DNA of 64,000 nucleotides from Atopobium minutum (GCA_900105895.1 FNSH01000001.1:1286001-1350000); one strand, 5' to 3'; positions 25,870-35,437 are shown, counted from the first letter of the stretch. The notes: a model not told the origin generated them from the sequence alone. Numbers and translations: made by a program.

Positions 25870-27380
25870 TGCCCACCGTTTTGCCGGTGAAGTTTCCCTA
25901 TATTGTTCATGAACTCTGGTTTGATCCAGGTACTACCGGTGCCTGTGTTGGGGACCATGTCATTGTCTCTACCGAGCGCGGCACTGAGATTGGCCTTGCT
26001 ACGCGCGATCCCTTTGCTGTTCCTGAAGAAGAGCTTGGCGAAACCCTTGGTGAAGCCGCCCTTAGTGCTGTGGTTCGTATCGCTACAGAAGAAGATCTTG
26101 TCCGTGCAGATGAGCTTGCCACACAAGGTGAAGCTGCTCTACCGATCTTTCATCGTTTGGCTAAGGCTTCGGGCTTGGAGATTAAGCCGGTTGGTGTGGA
26201 GTATCTTTTTGATGGCGAGAAGGCCGTCTGCTATTTTGCGGCTGAGGAGCGTGTAGACTTCCGTCAGCTCGTGCGCGATCTGTCCCATGAGCTGCATGAA
26301 CGTATTGATATGCGTCAGATTGGCGTACGAGAAGAAGCTGCTATTGTGGGCGGTTATGCTCACTGTGGCCAGGAGTTGTGCTGCCGTAGGTTTGGTCGCG
26401 AGTTTGAGCCTGTGTCTATTCGCATGGCAAAGGAACAGGATCTGCCACTTAATTCCAGCAAAATTTCTGGTGCTTGCGGTAGGCTTATGTGCTGCTTGCG
26501 CTATGAATTTGAAGCGTATCGCGATTTTAAATCCCGCGCGCCCAAGCGCAACGCTGTTATCGACACGCCTTTGGGTAAGGCAAAAATTGTTGAGTACAAC
26601 ACTCCCAAAGAGGAGCTGTGCCTGCGTTTGGAAAGCGGCAAGCAGATCCGTGTACCTTTGGCAGAAATGGAAGCCTCTGAGTCTGCTTGTGCAAAGTCAA
26701 AAGAGCTTGGTTGCGCTTGCCGTCCCGATACCGTTTTACGCTCTACCTTGGACAAATTGAGCTCACCAGAGATTCAAATGGCTCTTGCCGAGCTGGATCG
26801 CAAAAACGGGTTGCTTCCAGAAGAGCACTCCGATGAACAAGACATTTTTGTAGAGCCGCCCAAGCGTGTGCGTCGTGAGCGTCAGGTGACTTCAAGCGCC
26901 GCCTCATCTTCTGTAAAAACGCGCCGCGAACGCCGCAAGAACGGAGTGCCTGAACAGCGCACTGCCGCTCAGGCTGCCCGAGACACCCATACCGGTCATG
27001 CCACTCAAGCAGCTGGATCGCAAGAGGCACAGGTTGCCCAGGTCAAGACGCCCAACAAGCGCCGTCACCATCGAGTTGCACCGTCCTCACAGGCGGCTGA
27101 CACCACAGCAAAGAACGCAGCTCAGGCTTCTCCTAAGCAAGCAGGTTCCCATAAGGTACGTCGTGTTCGTCGTCCTGGCGATAAGGGCGGATCTGCTGGA
27201 ACAACCATGCCTGAACATGCGGAACACACTAATCATTCCGATCGTTCTTCTCGCTCGACACATCCAACAAAACGCACGCGTAAGGCTCAAGCCTCTGCTC
27301 AGACGACAAAGGCACCAAACAGCTCTGCTCCTAAGACGCGTCGTAGGCGTCCTTCTGGCGAAAACTCTACTGGTGAGTAG
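25869..27380 (+). CDS. ricT: PSP1-domain protein (RicT/YaaT type) with long basic tail
   Basis: This 503-residue protein has the PSP1 domain, known from RicT/YaaT, in residues 1-290. The clustered cysteines (HCGQELCCRRFG, CGRLMCCLRYEFEAY) are those that hold an iron-sulfur cluster in the B. subtilis Ric complex, which affects RNA processing and development. The last ~200 residues are low-complexity Lys/Arg/Ala/Thr-rich and absent from firmicute homologues of ~275 residues. RicA and RicF are not adjacent. It closes the topA-tmk-holB run; a 15-base triple repeat starts at its stop codon. Confidence 0.88.
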   Translation: MPTVLPVKFPYIVHELWFDPGTTGACVGDHVIVSTERGTEIGLATRDPFAVPEEELGETLGEAALSAVVRIATEEDLVRADELATQGEAALPIFHRLAKASGLEIKPVGVEYLFDGEKAVCYFAAEERVDFRQLVRDLSHELHERIDMRQIGVREEAAIVGGYAHCGQELCCRRFGREFEPVSIRMAKEQDLPLNSSKISGACGRLMCCLRYEFEAYRDFKSRAPKRNAVIDTPLGKAKIVEYNTPKEELCLRLESGKQIRVPLAEMEASESACAKSKELGCACRPDTVLRSTLDKLSSPEIQMALAELDRKNGLLPEEHSDEQDIFVEPPKRVRRERQVTSSAASSSVKTRRERRKNGVPEQRTAAQAARDTHTGHATQAAGSQEAQVAQVKTPNKRRHHRVAPSSQAADTTAKNAAQASPKQAGSHKVRRVRRPGDKGGSAGTTMPEHAEHTNHSDRSSRSTHPTKRTRKAQASAQTTKAPNSSAPKTRRRRPSGENSTGE

Positions 27381-27421
27381 GCACCAGCGAGGTAGGCACC
27401 AGTAGAATAGGCACCAGCGAG
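27377..27421 (+). repeat. three 15-base tandem repeats at the ricT stop codon
   Basis: Three units of the form GTAGGCACCAGCGAG lie end to end (27377-27391, 27392-27406, 27407-27421) with a few changes. The first contains the TAG stop of ricT. Because the unit is 15 bases each copy also carries an in-frame TAG, so the repeats add back-up stops and do not extend the protein. Confidence 0.85.
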
Positions 27422-27469
27422 TAAGCATGTTGCAGCTGCGCTGGTGCAACAAACAAGGTTATAGCTTGA

Positions 27470-27922
27470 TTACAGCCCAAGCTCGTCACTGTCAAGCCAG
27501 ATGGTAACGGGACCATCGTTTACCAGCTCAACCTGCATATCAGCCCCAAATACGCCATGGCCAACGTGGGCCACATCATTTGCAGCATAGGCACAGAACT
27601 GCTCGTACAGTTTCTTTCCGAGTTGTGGTCCAGCGGCCTCTACAAAAGAAGGCCGCCTGCCACGTCGAGCATTTGCATAGAGGGTAAACTGGCTCACAAT
27701 GAGGACTTCTCCGCCAATATCGGCAAGGGAGAGATTCATTTTGCCTGCTTGGTCATTAAAAACGCGCAGACCATAGATCTTATCCCAGAGGGCCTGAGCG
27801 GTTTGGCAGGTATCATATGGCCCAACGCCCAGCAGAATTAGGAAGCCCTGCTTGCACGAACCAACAAGTTTTGTATCAACGTGCACGGAGGCGTGGGTTA
27901 CGCGTTGCAAACAAGCTCGCAT
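27470..27922 (-). CDS. dtd: D-aminoacyl-tRNA deacylase
   Basis: This 150-residue enzyme removes D-amino acids wrongly charged to tRNA. The two family motifs SQFTLYA and NDGPVT (the Gly-cisPro-like pocket is formed from GP here) are present, along with the start MRACLQRVTHASV. It is transcribed leftward with the NimA-like gene upstream by 12 bases. Confidence 0.93.
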   Translation of the reverse strand: MRACLQRVTHASVHVDTKLVGSCKQGFLILLGVGPYDTCQTAQALWDKIYGLRVFNDQAGKMNLSLADIGGEVLIVSQFTLYANARRGRRPSFVEAAGPQLGKKLYEQFCAYAANDVAHVGHGVFGADMQVELVNDGPVTIWLDSDELGL

Positions 27923-27934
27923 ACCAGTCCTTAC

Positions 27935-28405
27935 TTACTTATCACGGTTTTGCTTGGCCGACCAGCTTTGTGGGGTAATTTTTACAAACTGCACGGCGTG
28001 GATGTATGTATCGATAACTTCGTCCAGTCGCTTCATTTCCCACTCAGGCGCAAGTTTTCTGCTCATCCAAGCAAGTCTTTCGCGCACCAGCGCTTCATCG
28101 GTTACAAACTCAGCGGTGCCATGCACCATGGCACTTTCATACCACGTTGTATATTTTTCTTCGGGCATCTGCACATGAGCGACGGCCGTATAGCATACGT
28201 TGGGGTTTTGCGCTAATGCGCCAGCGCGCGTCCCACCACGGCGGCAATGAAACCACAGGCTGTGGTCATCATCATCCAACACAGCATTGACTGGGGTTGC
28301 ATAGGGCATTCCATCAGGCAAAATGAGGGAAAGGGTTCCCCAGGTGCACTCATTAAGAATGCGCCAGGCCTTATCATGAGGAAGATTTCTTTTGGGAGCA
28401 GACAT
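27935..28405 (-). CDS. pyridoxamine-phosphate-oxidase-like flavoprotein (NimA type)
   Basis: This 156-residue protein has the split-barrel FMN fold. WRILNECTWGTLSL, YATPVNAVLDDD and LWFHCRRGGTRAGALAQNPNVCYTAV match the group annotated as nitroimidazole resistance NimA or MSMEG-like flavin reductases. It may reduce nitro-groups or other small molecules with F420 or FMN; the true substrate is unknown. It shares a leftward transcript with dtd. Confidence 0.85.
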   Translation of the reverse strand: MSAPKRNLPHDKAWRILNECTWGTLSLILPDGMPYATPVNAVLDDDDHSLWFHCRRGGTRAGALAQNPNVCYTAVAHVQMPEEKYTTWYESAMVHGTAEFVTDEALVRERLAWMSRKLAPEWEMKRLDEVIDTYIHAVQFVKITPQSWSAKQNRDK

Positions 28406-28452
28406 ATGAACTCCTTAGCCGAAATTGTGGTGGGACGCGCGTACAACAAAAA

Positions 28453-29982
28453 CTAGGCAAGCTTATAAATCTTGCTAAACTTGTCCTGTAAATAGCTGGT
28501 GTAGAAGCTAGGATCAAAGTCTGTGCCTACGGCACCCTTGATAAGATCAATGGGGTCCTTGCCTCGTCCATAGGTCCAGATGCGGCTCTGTAGCCACTGG
28601 TTAATGGGAGCCAGCTTGCCGCAGGCAATGTAGCCGTCAAGATCTATGCCCTCCTCAACCATCTTGGCAGCAAATTGAGAAGCATAGGCGCTGCCCAGCG
28701 CATAGGTGGGGAAGTAGCCAATAGAGCCGTCGGACCAGTGCATATCCTGCAACGCACCTACGGTATGATTGGGTACCTCAATACCCAGATAGTCCTTATA
28801 CTTCTGAGCCCACAGTGCAGGAATGTCCGCCGCCTTTGCCTCACCAGCAAACAGCATCTGCTCAAGCTCAAAGCGAATCAAAATGTGCAGAGGGTAGGTC
28901 AGCTCGTCTGCTTCGGTACGAACAAGGGAAGGCTCGGCGCGGTTCTCGGCCAAATACAGATCCTGAGCACTTACGTTTGTCATCTGCTCGGGGAAGTACT
29001 TTTTAAGCAGGTCAAGCAGGACGGGGGCAAATGCCTCACTGCGTCCTACCAGGTTTTCATAGAAACGAGACTGGGCCTCATGGATACCCATAGAGGTGCC
29101 ACCCTTAAGGCAGGTATAGTCGTAAGCAGGGTTAACGCCTTGCTCATACAGGGCATGTCCGCCCTCATGCAGCATAGAAAAGATATTGGATAGAACCTCA
29201 TTTTCATACACATGGGAAGCGATAAAGACATGTTGAGAAGTGAGTGAATCCGTAAAGGGGTGCTCGGTATGGGCGCATACCAGCGCATCCATATCCAAGC
29301 CTTCGATCTTGCACAGCTCAATGCCCAAATCCCACTGCTTTTTGGGATCAAAACTTCCCTCAGCACAGGCTTTGCTCGGCTGGTAACCGTTCTTTACGAT
29401 GTCATTGACGAGAGGAACAACCACTGTCTTGACCGCATCAAAGAAGCGATCGTAAAACACGCGTGATGTGCCTGGCTCAAACTCATCCAGCCAGACATCA
29501 TAAGGATTGCGAGAAGGATCTTTGAACTCGGCAATTTGGCGCATGTAACTTACAATTTGGTCCAGATACGGCGCAAAGCTGTCCCAGTCTCCTGCAGGCT
29601 TTGCCTTGTGCCAAGCATCACCAGACTCCACTCGCAGGCGGGTATAGTCGCTTGCCATCTGAGCAGGAATGTCTGCTATACGCGAGCGATCACGTGCTAA
29701 AACGCGGACTTCTGCAGCACGGAACTCATCAAGCTCTCCGTTTTTCTCTGCAGCTACCAGGCGATCCAGCAACTCTTTTGTTGCTTCAGAGCATAGAAGC
29801 TCATGGTTTTCTTCATCTAAGATTGCCAGCGCTTCACCGCGACCAGCTGCACCCTTGACGGGGTCGGTTGTGGCTCCGCTAAAATAGATGCCACTTGCAG
29901 CATAGTTGTGGGCAAAAAGATGCTTCTCTATACGATCAAGCTCTGCAAGATCGGCTGCGAGGTGCTCGGGATTGGTTGGCAT
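28453..29982 (-). CDS. metallo-carboxypeptidase, family M32 (Taq type)
   Basis: This 509-residue zinc enzyme has the M32 active site HEGGHALYEQG with the downstream Glu in GIHEAQSRFYENLVGR, and the C-terminal QDMHWSDGSIGYFPTYALGS signature. It removes residues from peptide C-termini in the cytoplasm. A leftward single gene; the HAD hydrolase starts 75 bases away on the other strand, so the intergenic region holds both promoters. Confidence 0.94.
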   Translation of the reverse strand: MPTNPEHLAADLAELDRIEKHLFAHNYAASGIYFSGATTDPVKGAAGRGEALAILDEENHELLCSEATKELLDRLVAAEKNGELDEFRAAEVRVLARDRSRIADIPAQMASDYTRLRVESGDAWHKAKPAGDWDSFAPYLDQIVSYMRQIAEFKDPSRNPYDVWLDEFEPGTSRVFYDRFFDAVKTVVVPLVNDIVKNGYQPSKACAEGSFDPKKQWDLGIELCKIEGLDMDALVCAHTEHPFTDSLTSQHVFIASHVYENEVLSNIFSMLHEGGHALYEQGVNPAYDYTCLKGGTSMGIHEAQSRFYENLVGRSEAFAPVLLDLLKKYFPEQMTNVSAQDLYLAENRAEPSLVRTEADELTYPLHILIRFELEQMLFAGEAKAADIPALWAQKYKDYLGIEVPNHTVGALQDMHWSDGSIGYFPTYALGSAYASQFAAKMVEEGIDLDGYIACGKLAPINQWLQSRIWTYGRGKDPIDLIKGAVGTDFDPSFYTSYLQDKFSKIYKLA

Positions 29983-30057
29983 ATCGCTCCTTTTGGTAGG
30001 GGATTGGTATATAAAAGTAAGTGTAGCGTTTCGTAAACTTTTGGGATGGGAGAGCCT

Positions 30058-30873
30058 GTGATTAAGCTCATTTTATCGGACATTGACGGAACAATTTTGC
30101 CGTACGGGCATAAGCACGTATCGGCTCCCCTGTTGGATGCCATCCATGAGGCCCTGGATGCGGGCATACGCTTTGGGCCGTGCACCGGTCGCGGTATGGA
30201 GTGGCTTCCTCCTCTGTTTTGCGATGACGCTGCAGCGTATGCAACAGCCATTGCCACAAACGGGCAAAGTGTCTACCTTGATGGCCAGGCGTTAGTGGAA
30301 GCTCATTTTACGCCAGAACAGCTCAAGCCCCTGATAGAGGAGCTGTCTGATGTTGCTGGTGCGGGTGTGTTGGTGTTTATAGACGGTGTGCCCCATCTGC
30401 TGTGTGGCGAACCCTCGGATTTGCTCGCGTCTTATGCAGAGTATGCTAAAAGCGCAATTATCGAGAAAACCATCCCAGATTCAGACGCTATAACCAAGTG
30501 CAATGTGTTTCTCAGAGGCGATATGGACGCCACGGTTGAGCTGTGTAATCGTTTAAATGAGCGCATAGATGCTCTGGATTTTGATATTCCCAGTCCGGCA
30601 TTTCTTAATGTCATGCTCAAGGGGCGCAATAAGGCATCTGGTATAGATATGCTTACCACTCATTTGGGCATCACGCTTGAGGATGTGGTGGTATTTGGTG
30701 ACGGCGGAAATGATGTGCCCATGCTGGCACATGTGCCCAACTCTGTGGCGGTGGCACAGGCTATGCCCCAGGCAACAGCGGCTGCACGCTGGCATACGGG
30801 CAGCGTGGATGAGGACGCCGTAGCAGATGATATTCGTGCGTTAGCTCGTGGTGAGTGGCCCTTTACACACTAA
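30058..30873 (+). CDS. Cof-type HAD-family phosphatase
   Basis: This HAD-IIB hydrolase is 271 residues from a GTG at 30058, which has GGGAG five bases upstream; an ATG at 30046 in the same frame has no such site but cannot be excluded. Motif I LILSDIDGTI holds the catalytic Asp pair, motif III Lys is in MLKGRNKASGID, and motif IV GDGGNDVPML closes the metal site. The substrate, probably a sugar phosphate or flavin/PLP-type phosphate, is not predictable. Confidence 0.88.
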   Translation: MIKLILSDIDGTILPYGHKHVSAPLLDAIHEALDAGIRFGPCTGRGMEWLPPLFCDDAAAYATAIATNGQSVYLDGQALVEAHFTPEQLKPLIEELSDVAGAGVLVFIDGVPHLLCGEPSDLLASYAEYAKSAIIEKTIPDSDAITKCNVFLRGDMDATVELCNRLNERIDALDFDIPSPAFLNVMLKGRNKASGIDMLTTHLGITLEDVVVFGDGGNDVPMLAHVPNSVAVAQAMPQATAAARWHTGSVDEDAVADDIRALARGEWPFTH

Positions 30874-30894
30874 GTTGTGCTAAGGTAATCCAAT

Positions 30895-31206
30895 GGCTAT
30901 GACGGAGAGGGTATCTTCTCGCGTTATCTGTGGACAGAGAGGGAGCTCAGCGCTGTTGGTTGGTATTGCGCTGGTTGAGAAGCGCCCACGCAGGTAGAGA
31001 AATGCGTTCACTCTATCAGCTGTGACCTTAACGGAAGTGTTGTGCACAAAGAGTATGCTTGTGTGCTGGGCTTCTCAGTAGGGAAACCGTACTCCTTACG
31101 AAACAAGGACAAGTAAGTGGGCTTGCACGAGAGAAAACGTGTTGGTCAATCAAGGTGGTACCGCGGTTATTTCCCGTCCTTGAGCGTATGCTCAGGGACG
31201 GTTTTT
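30895..31206 (+). promoter_or_regulatory. T-box leader for pheST, tRNA-Phe specific
   Basis: This leader of about 310 bases has the T-box sequence AAGGTGGTACCGCGG (31152-31166), complementary to the uncharged tRNA acceptor end, and just after it a terminator hairpin. Upstream are the Stem I signals, including AGAGAGGGAG, and a specifier region with codon TTC (31007-31009) followed by A, matching phenylalanine. Low charging of tRNA-Phe would favour the antiterminator and pheST readthrough. The exact 5' end is uncertain. Confidence 0.92.
31174..31206 (+). terminator. T-box terminator hairpin before pheS
   Basis: CCGTCC-TTGAGC pairs with GCTCA-GGGACGG (31174-31201) around a short loop and is followed by five T residues. 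It overlaps the antiterminator region, as required for T-box control. Confidence 0.88.
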
Positions 31207-31224
31207 CTTGGAAGGGGAAGGTAG

Positions 31225-32292
31225 ATGTCGCTTGTTGACGACCTCAAGCTCATTGCCGAGCAGGCAAATGAGCAGCTTGCTGCTGCAAAAACGTTGGAGG
31301 ACCTAGAAAAGGTTCGCGTAGCGACTATGGGTAAGAAAGGCTCGCTTGCGCATGTTTTACGCTCCATGGGTAGCGTGGATCCGGCTGAGCGCCCCCACAT
31401 TGGTAAAAAAGCCAATGAAGTTCGTGCACAGTTTGAGGCTTCACTTGAGTCCTTTAAAAAGGAGCTTCAATCAGCAGAGCTGCAAGCACGCATTGCGGCG
31501 GACACCGTAGATGTCACGCTTCCGGGGACTCCTCTTTCTGTTGGTACCCAGCACCTCATTTCTCAGATTGTGGAAGAGATCGAGCAGATCTTTGTTGGTT
31601 TGGGCTATACCGTTCAGGATGGTCCGTATGTAGAAACCACCTACTACAATTTTACTGCGCTCAATGCGCCAGAAGATCACCCCTCACGCTCTGCTCGTGA
31701 CACCTTTTATGTGCTTGATCGTGCGGATCAGGGCGCACATGCACATGTTCGTGGTGAGTCGGATATCTTGCTGCGTACGCAAACCTCTGGCGTGCAGGTG
31801 CACACCATGGAGGAGCACAAGCCGCCCATCTACATGATTTGTCCAGGCACCGTATTTCGTCCTGATACCGCAGACGCAAACCATCTGCCCCAATTTACTC
31901 AGATTGAAGGCTTGGTAGTGGACGAGGGTATTACCTTTGGCGATCTCAAAGGCACCCTGGATTATTTTTGCCGTGAGATGTTTGGTAAGGATCGTGCAAC
32001 GCGCTATCGTCCGCATTTCTTCCCCTTTACGGAGCCTTCGTGTGAGGTAGATGTTTCTTGCAATATTTGTCATGGCGCGGGTTGTCGTTTTTGCAAGAAC
32101 ACGGGCTGGCTGGAGATTTTGGGTTGCGGCATGGTTGACCCCAACGTCTTTGCTGCCGTAGGCATTGATGCTCAGAAGTACTCTGGCTTTGCCTTTGGTA
32201 TTGGTGCTGAGCGCGTAGCTGCACTTCGATATGACCTTCCCGATCTGCGCATGCTGGTAACTGGTGACATGCGTTTCCTTCGTCAGTTCTAA
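31225..32292 (+). CDS. pheS: phenylalanine-tRNA ligase alpha subunit
   Basis: This 355-residue subunit charges tRNA-Phe with PheT as an alpha2-beta2 enzyme. Motif 2 region ETTYYNF and PEDHPSRSARDTFYV, and the motif 3 GFAFGIGAERVAALRY near the end are standard. The N-terminal coiled coil is visible in the first 90 residues. RBS GGAAGG lies seven bases upstream of ATG. It is controlled by the preceding T-box and precedes pheT by 18 bases. Confidence 0.96.
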   Translation: MSLVDDLKLIAEQANEQLAAAKTLEDLEKVRVATMGKKGSLAHVLRSMGSVDPAERPHIGKKANEVRAQFEASLESFKKELQSAELQARIAADTVDVTLPGTPLSVGTQHLISQIVEEIEQIFVGLGYTVQDGPYVETTYYNFTALNAPEDHPSRSARDTFYVLDRADQGAHAHVRGESDILLRTQTSGVQVHTMEEHKPPIYMICPGTVFRPDTADANHLPQFTQIEGLVVDEGITFGDLKGTLDYFCREMFGKDRATRYRPHFFPFTEPSCEVDVSCNICHGAGCRFCKNTGWLEILGCGMVDPNVFAAVGIDAQKYSGFAFGIGAERVAALRYDLPDLRMLVTGDMRFLRQF

Positions 32293-32310
32293 GAGAAAGG
32301 CAGCTTTAGC

Positions 32311-34770
32311 ATGCGTATTTCATATGAGTGGCTCAAGTCCATGGTGGAGCTTCCAGAAAACCCCGATGATCTTTGTCGTGAATTTGTCCGTACGGGTACG
32401 GAAGTAGAGCATGTCGAGAAGACCGGCGCACATCTAGATCATGTGGTCACCGGCCAGGTTATGTCTAAGCTTGCTCACCCCAATTCCGATCATATGTGGA
32501 TTACACAGATATGTGTGGGCGAGCACAATCTTGATGAAGCCGGCCAACCTGCACCCCTGCAGATTGTGTGCGGTGCCCAAAACTTTAATGAGGGTGATCA
32601 CATCATTGCTGCTTTGATTGGAGCGGAACTTCCCGGTGGTGTAAAGATCAAAAAGTCCAAGCTGCGCGGCGTAGAGTCTTGTGGCATGAATTGCTCCTGG
32701 CGCGAGCTGGGCTTGGCTGGACAGTCCGATGGCATTGCAATTTTGCCTGCCACCGCGCCCGTAGGCATGCCTATTGCTCAGTATCTGGGCTTGTCCGACG
32801 TTATTATCGACGCAGAAATGACGCCCAACCGCCCCGATTGCCTGTCTATGCAGGGCGTGGCCGTTGAGGTAGGCTCTATCTATAACAAGGATGCTCACTT
32901 TGACAATCCCACCATTGCTGCCGAGAAGGGCACACCAACTGCTGAGCTTGTCTCGGTAGAGGTGGCAGATCCTGCTTTGTGTTCTTGCTATGTGGCACGT
33001 GTAGTGCGCAATGTGAGCATTGGGCCCAGCCCGGATTGGTTGGCTCGCCGTGTCATGGCTGCTGGCGCTCGCAGCATCAATAATGTAGTGGATGTAACCA
33101 ACTATGTTATGTACTTAACCGGTCAGCCCCTGCATGCCTTTGATTTGAATACCGTTACGCAGCAAGCAGATGGCAAACGCCATATTGTTGTGCGTGCGGC
33201 ACAGGAGGGTGAGGTACTTACCACTCTGGATGAGCAAAAACGTAGCCTTACGCCTGATATGGCTGTTATTACGGATAACGGGCAGACGCCTTTAGCCCTT
33301 GCTGGCGTTATGGGTGGTCTTGACTCTGAGGTGCGTGAGGGCACTGTAGACGTGCTGCTAGAAAGCGCTGTTTTTGATGCGGGCCACGTTTCTCGTACCA
33401 GCCGCAACCTTGATCTTATGAGTGAGGCGTCCATTCGCTTTGAGCGCAAGGTTGATCCCACGGGATGTGTTGCTGCTGCTAACATTGCCGCTGCACTGTT
33501 TGAGCAGTGCTGTGGTGCCGAAGTATGCCCCGGGTATGTGGAGTGCAAGACAGCGGAGTTTGAGCCTGCAAGCATCTGCTTGCATCCTGATCGCGTGCGC
33601 GCTTTGTGTGGCGCCCCCATAAGCAACAAAGAGATGGAAACCTTCCTTACTCGCTTGGGTTGCTCGATAGACTCCAGTTTAGAGCCTTGGAAGGTGGTTG
33701 CGCCATCCAACCGTCCCGATCTTACTCGTGAGGCAGACCTGATAGAAGAGGTCTTGCGCTTGTGGGGTATGGATCGTGTAGAGCCTACGCTTCCTGCAGC
33801 ACGCAATCATCATGGAGGTCTTACCAAGGATCAGGTGCGCGTGCGTGCCATGGGGGCTACCCTGCGTGCTTGTGGTCTTAATGAGACCAGCACCTATTGC
33901 TTTGCAGACCATAGGGACCTTGAGTTGCTTGCCATGCCAGAAGAGGGTAGGGGCTTGCCTGTGGTTTTGCTCAATCCCTTGGTGGCAGGCCAGTCCGAGA
34001 TGCGCCGCAGTATGCTTCCTGGTCTTTTGCGCTCGGTTGCCTATAACTTGGATCATGGTGTTGCAAATGTTGCGCTCTATGAGATGGGTCGCTGCTTCTT
34101 TGCCAGTGCAGATGCAAGTCAGCCTGCAGAGCCGAGCTTTGTAGCAGGTGTACTCTGTGGTCAGAATTGCTTGCCGAGCTGGAACGCTAAGCCCAAGACC
34201 TACGATTTCTTTGATGCTAAGGGTATTGTGGAGCAGCTAGTGGCCTCGCTTCATATCCAAAAGATACGCTTTGTTCCTGCAGATCCTGAGCAGTATCCAT
34301 GGCTGCAGCCTGGTAGGAGTGCTCAGATCTTTGCAGGAAAGGATTTGTTGGGCTGGATTGGTAACGTGCACCCCAACTCTCTTGTCAACTTTGGCATCGA
34401 GACAGATGTGGTTGCGTTTGAGCTTGCTCAGGATGCGCTGCTGCGTGGGGCTTCTCACAGCTATGCCTACCAGGAAGTACCTACTTTACCTGGTGTAACC
34501 ATGGATATTGCCCTGCTTGTACCTGAGGATGTAACGGCACAAACGCTTATGCAGCGTGTGAACTCTGCTGGAGGCAAGCTCTTGGCAGAAGCTCGCTTGT
34601 TTGACGTGTACCGCGATCCGTTGCTTATTGCTGCTGGTAAAAAGTCCATGACGGTTTCTTTGGTCTACCGAGCCGCGGACCATACCCTCAGCTCCAAAGA
34701 GGTAGAGGCAGCACACAGCAAGTTTATCGAGAAGCTCAAGCGTAGCTTGGGCGCCGAGCTGCGCGGTTAG
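32311..34770 (+). CDS. pheT: phenylalanine-tRNA ligase beta subunit
   Basis: This 819-residue subunit has the N-terminal tRNA-binding (EMAP-like) domain, B3/B4 editing domain (MTPNRPDCLSMQGVAVEV), the B5 domain and the C-terminal anticodon-binding domain (LFDVYRDPLL, ADHTLSSKEVEAAH). It removes mischarged tyrosine and helps position tRNA. RBS GAGAAAGG precedes ATG; the following gene begins one base after the stop. Confidence 0.96.
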   Translation: MRISYEWLKSMVELPENPDDLCREFVRTGTEVEHVEKTGAHLDHVVTGQVMSKLAHPNSDHMWITQICVGEHNLDEAGQPAPLQIVCGAQNFNEGDHIIAALIGAELPGGVKIKKSKLRGVESCGMNCSWRELGLAGQSDGIAILPATAPVGMPIAQYLGLSDVIIDAEMTPNRPDCLSMQGVAVEVGSIYNKDAHFDNPTIAAEKGTPTAELVSVEVADPALCSCYVARVVRNVSIGPSPDWLARRVMAAGARSINNVVDVTNYVMYLTGQPLHAFDLNTVTQQADGKRHIVVRAAQEGEVLTTLDEQKRSLTPDMAVITDNGQTPLALAGVMGGLDSEVREGTVDVLLESAVFDAGHVSRTSRNLDLMSEASIRFERKVDPTGCVAAANIAAALFEQCCGAEVCPGYVECKTAEFEPASICLHPDRVRALCGAPISNKEMETFLTRLGCSIDSSLEPWKVVAPSNRPDLTREADLIEEVLRLWGMDRVEPTLPAARNHHGGLTKDQVRVRAMGATLRACGLNETSTYCFADHRDLELLAMPEEGRGLPVVLLNPLVAGQSEMRRSMLPGLLRSVAYNLDHGVANVALYEMGRCFFASADASQPAEPSFVAGVLCGQNCLPSWNAKPKTYDFFDAKGIVEQLVASLHIQKIRFVPADPEQYPWLQPGRSAQIFAGKDLLGWIGNVHPNSLVNFGIETDVVAFELAQDALLRGASHSYAYQEVPTLPGVTMDIALLVPEDVTAQTLMQRVNSAGGKLLAEARLFDVYRDPLLIAAGKKSMTVSLVYRAADHTLSSKEVEAAHSKFIEKLKRSLGAELRG

Positions 34771-34771
34771 C

Positions 34772-35437
34772 GTGCCAAGCTGGAACGTACATAGTGCCCA
34801 TGTTGAGCGGCTCTTGCATGCCAAAGAGCCGCCTGCACTGGGCATTTGCGACACAAATTGCTTCTTGTTTGGTAACTTTGTTCCGGATATTTACGTGGGC
34901 TATATGGTGCAGCCCCTTACCAAGACGCTGAGCTATTGCAGTACCCACCTTGCAGCAGATGAGTTTATGCCCACGCCACGCTACGATGAGTTTTGGGAGC
35001 TGTATGTAACACCGCTTTTGTCTGGCGGACCTTCGCCGGAGCGGGATATGACTCTTGGCGCATGGGCGCATCTGGTGTGTGATCACGTGTATAACTTGGC
35101 TGCTCGTCAGGTTGCGTTTGATGCTGGCTATACGCCGGGGGATACGGTGCGCATTTTAAAGCAGTCCGACTTTGACCTGTACGGCAAGAGCCTTTCTATA
35201 TCCATGGTGCCACAAGCAAGTCCTGCACTTGTGCGGGCAGCGCACAACTTTGCACAGTATGCTATCGAGAAGCCCGATGTACAAGCAGCTATAGCGGCAG
35301 CTCAGCGCATTGTGGCAGCCAATACGCCCCCTCTGCCAAACCCACGCTATCAGCTACTGAGCGCTGAGTTTTTTGAAGCAACAGCCACAGAAGCTCACAA
35401 TATCATAATTTCAACCTTATTGGATAGGGTGACATAG
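34772..35437 (+). CDS. zinc-dependent phospholipase-C-like protein
   Basis: This 221-residue protein starts with GTG one base after the pheT stop. The opening PSWNVHSAHVERLL with FGNFVPDIYVGYMV and the later LGAWAHLVCDHVYN carry His and Asp residues in the spacing of the Zn-dependent PLC/S1-P1-like family. No signal peptide is visible, so it is probably cytoplasmic and its substrate unknown. It shares the pheST transcript, and the GntR-type palindrome overlaps its stop codon. Confidence 0.72.
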   Translation: MPSWNVHSAHVERLLHAKEPPALGICDTNCFLFGNFVPDIYVGYMVQPLTKTLSYCSTHLAADEFMPTPRYDEFWELYVTPLLSGGPSPERDMTLGAWAHLVCDHVYNLAARQVAFDAGYTPGDTVRILKQSDFDLYGKSLSISMVPQASPALVRAAHNFAQYAIEKPDVQAAIAAAQRIVAANTPPLPNPRYQLLSAEFFEATATEAHNIIISTLLDRVT

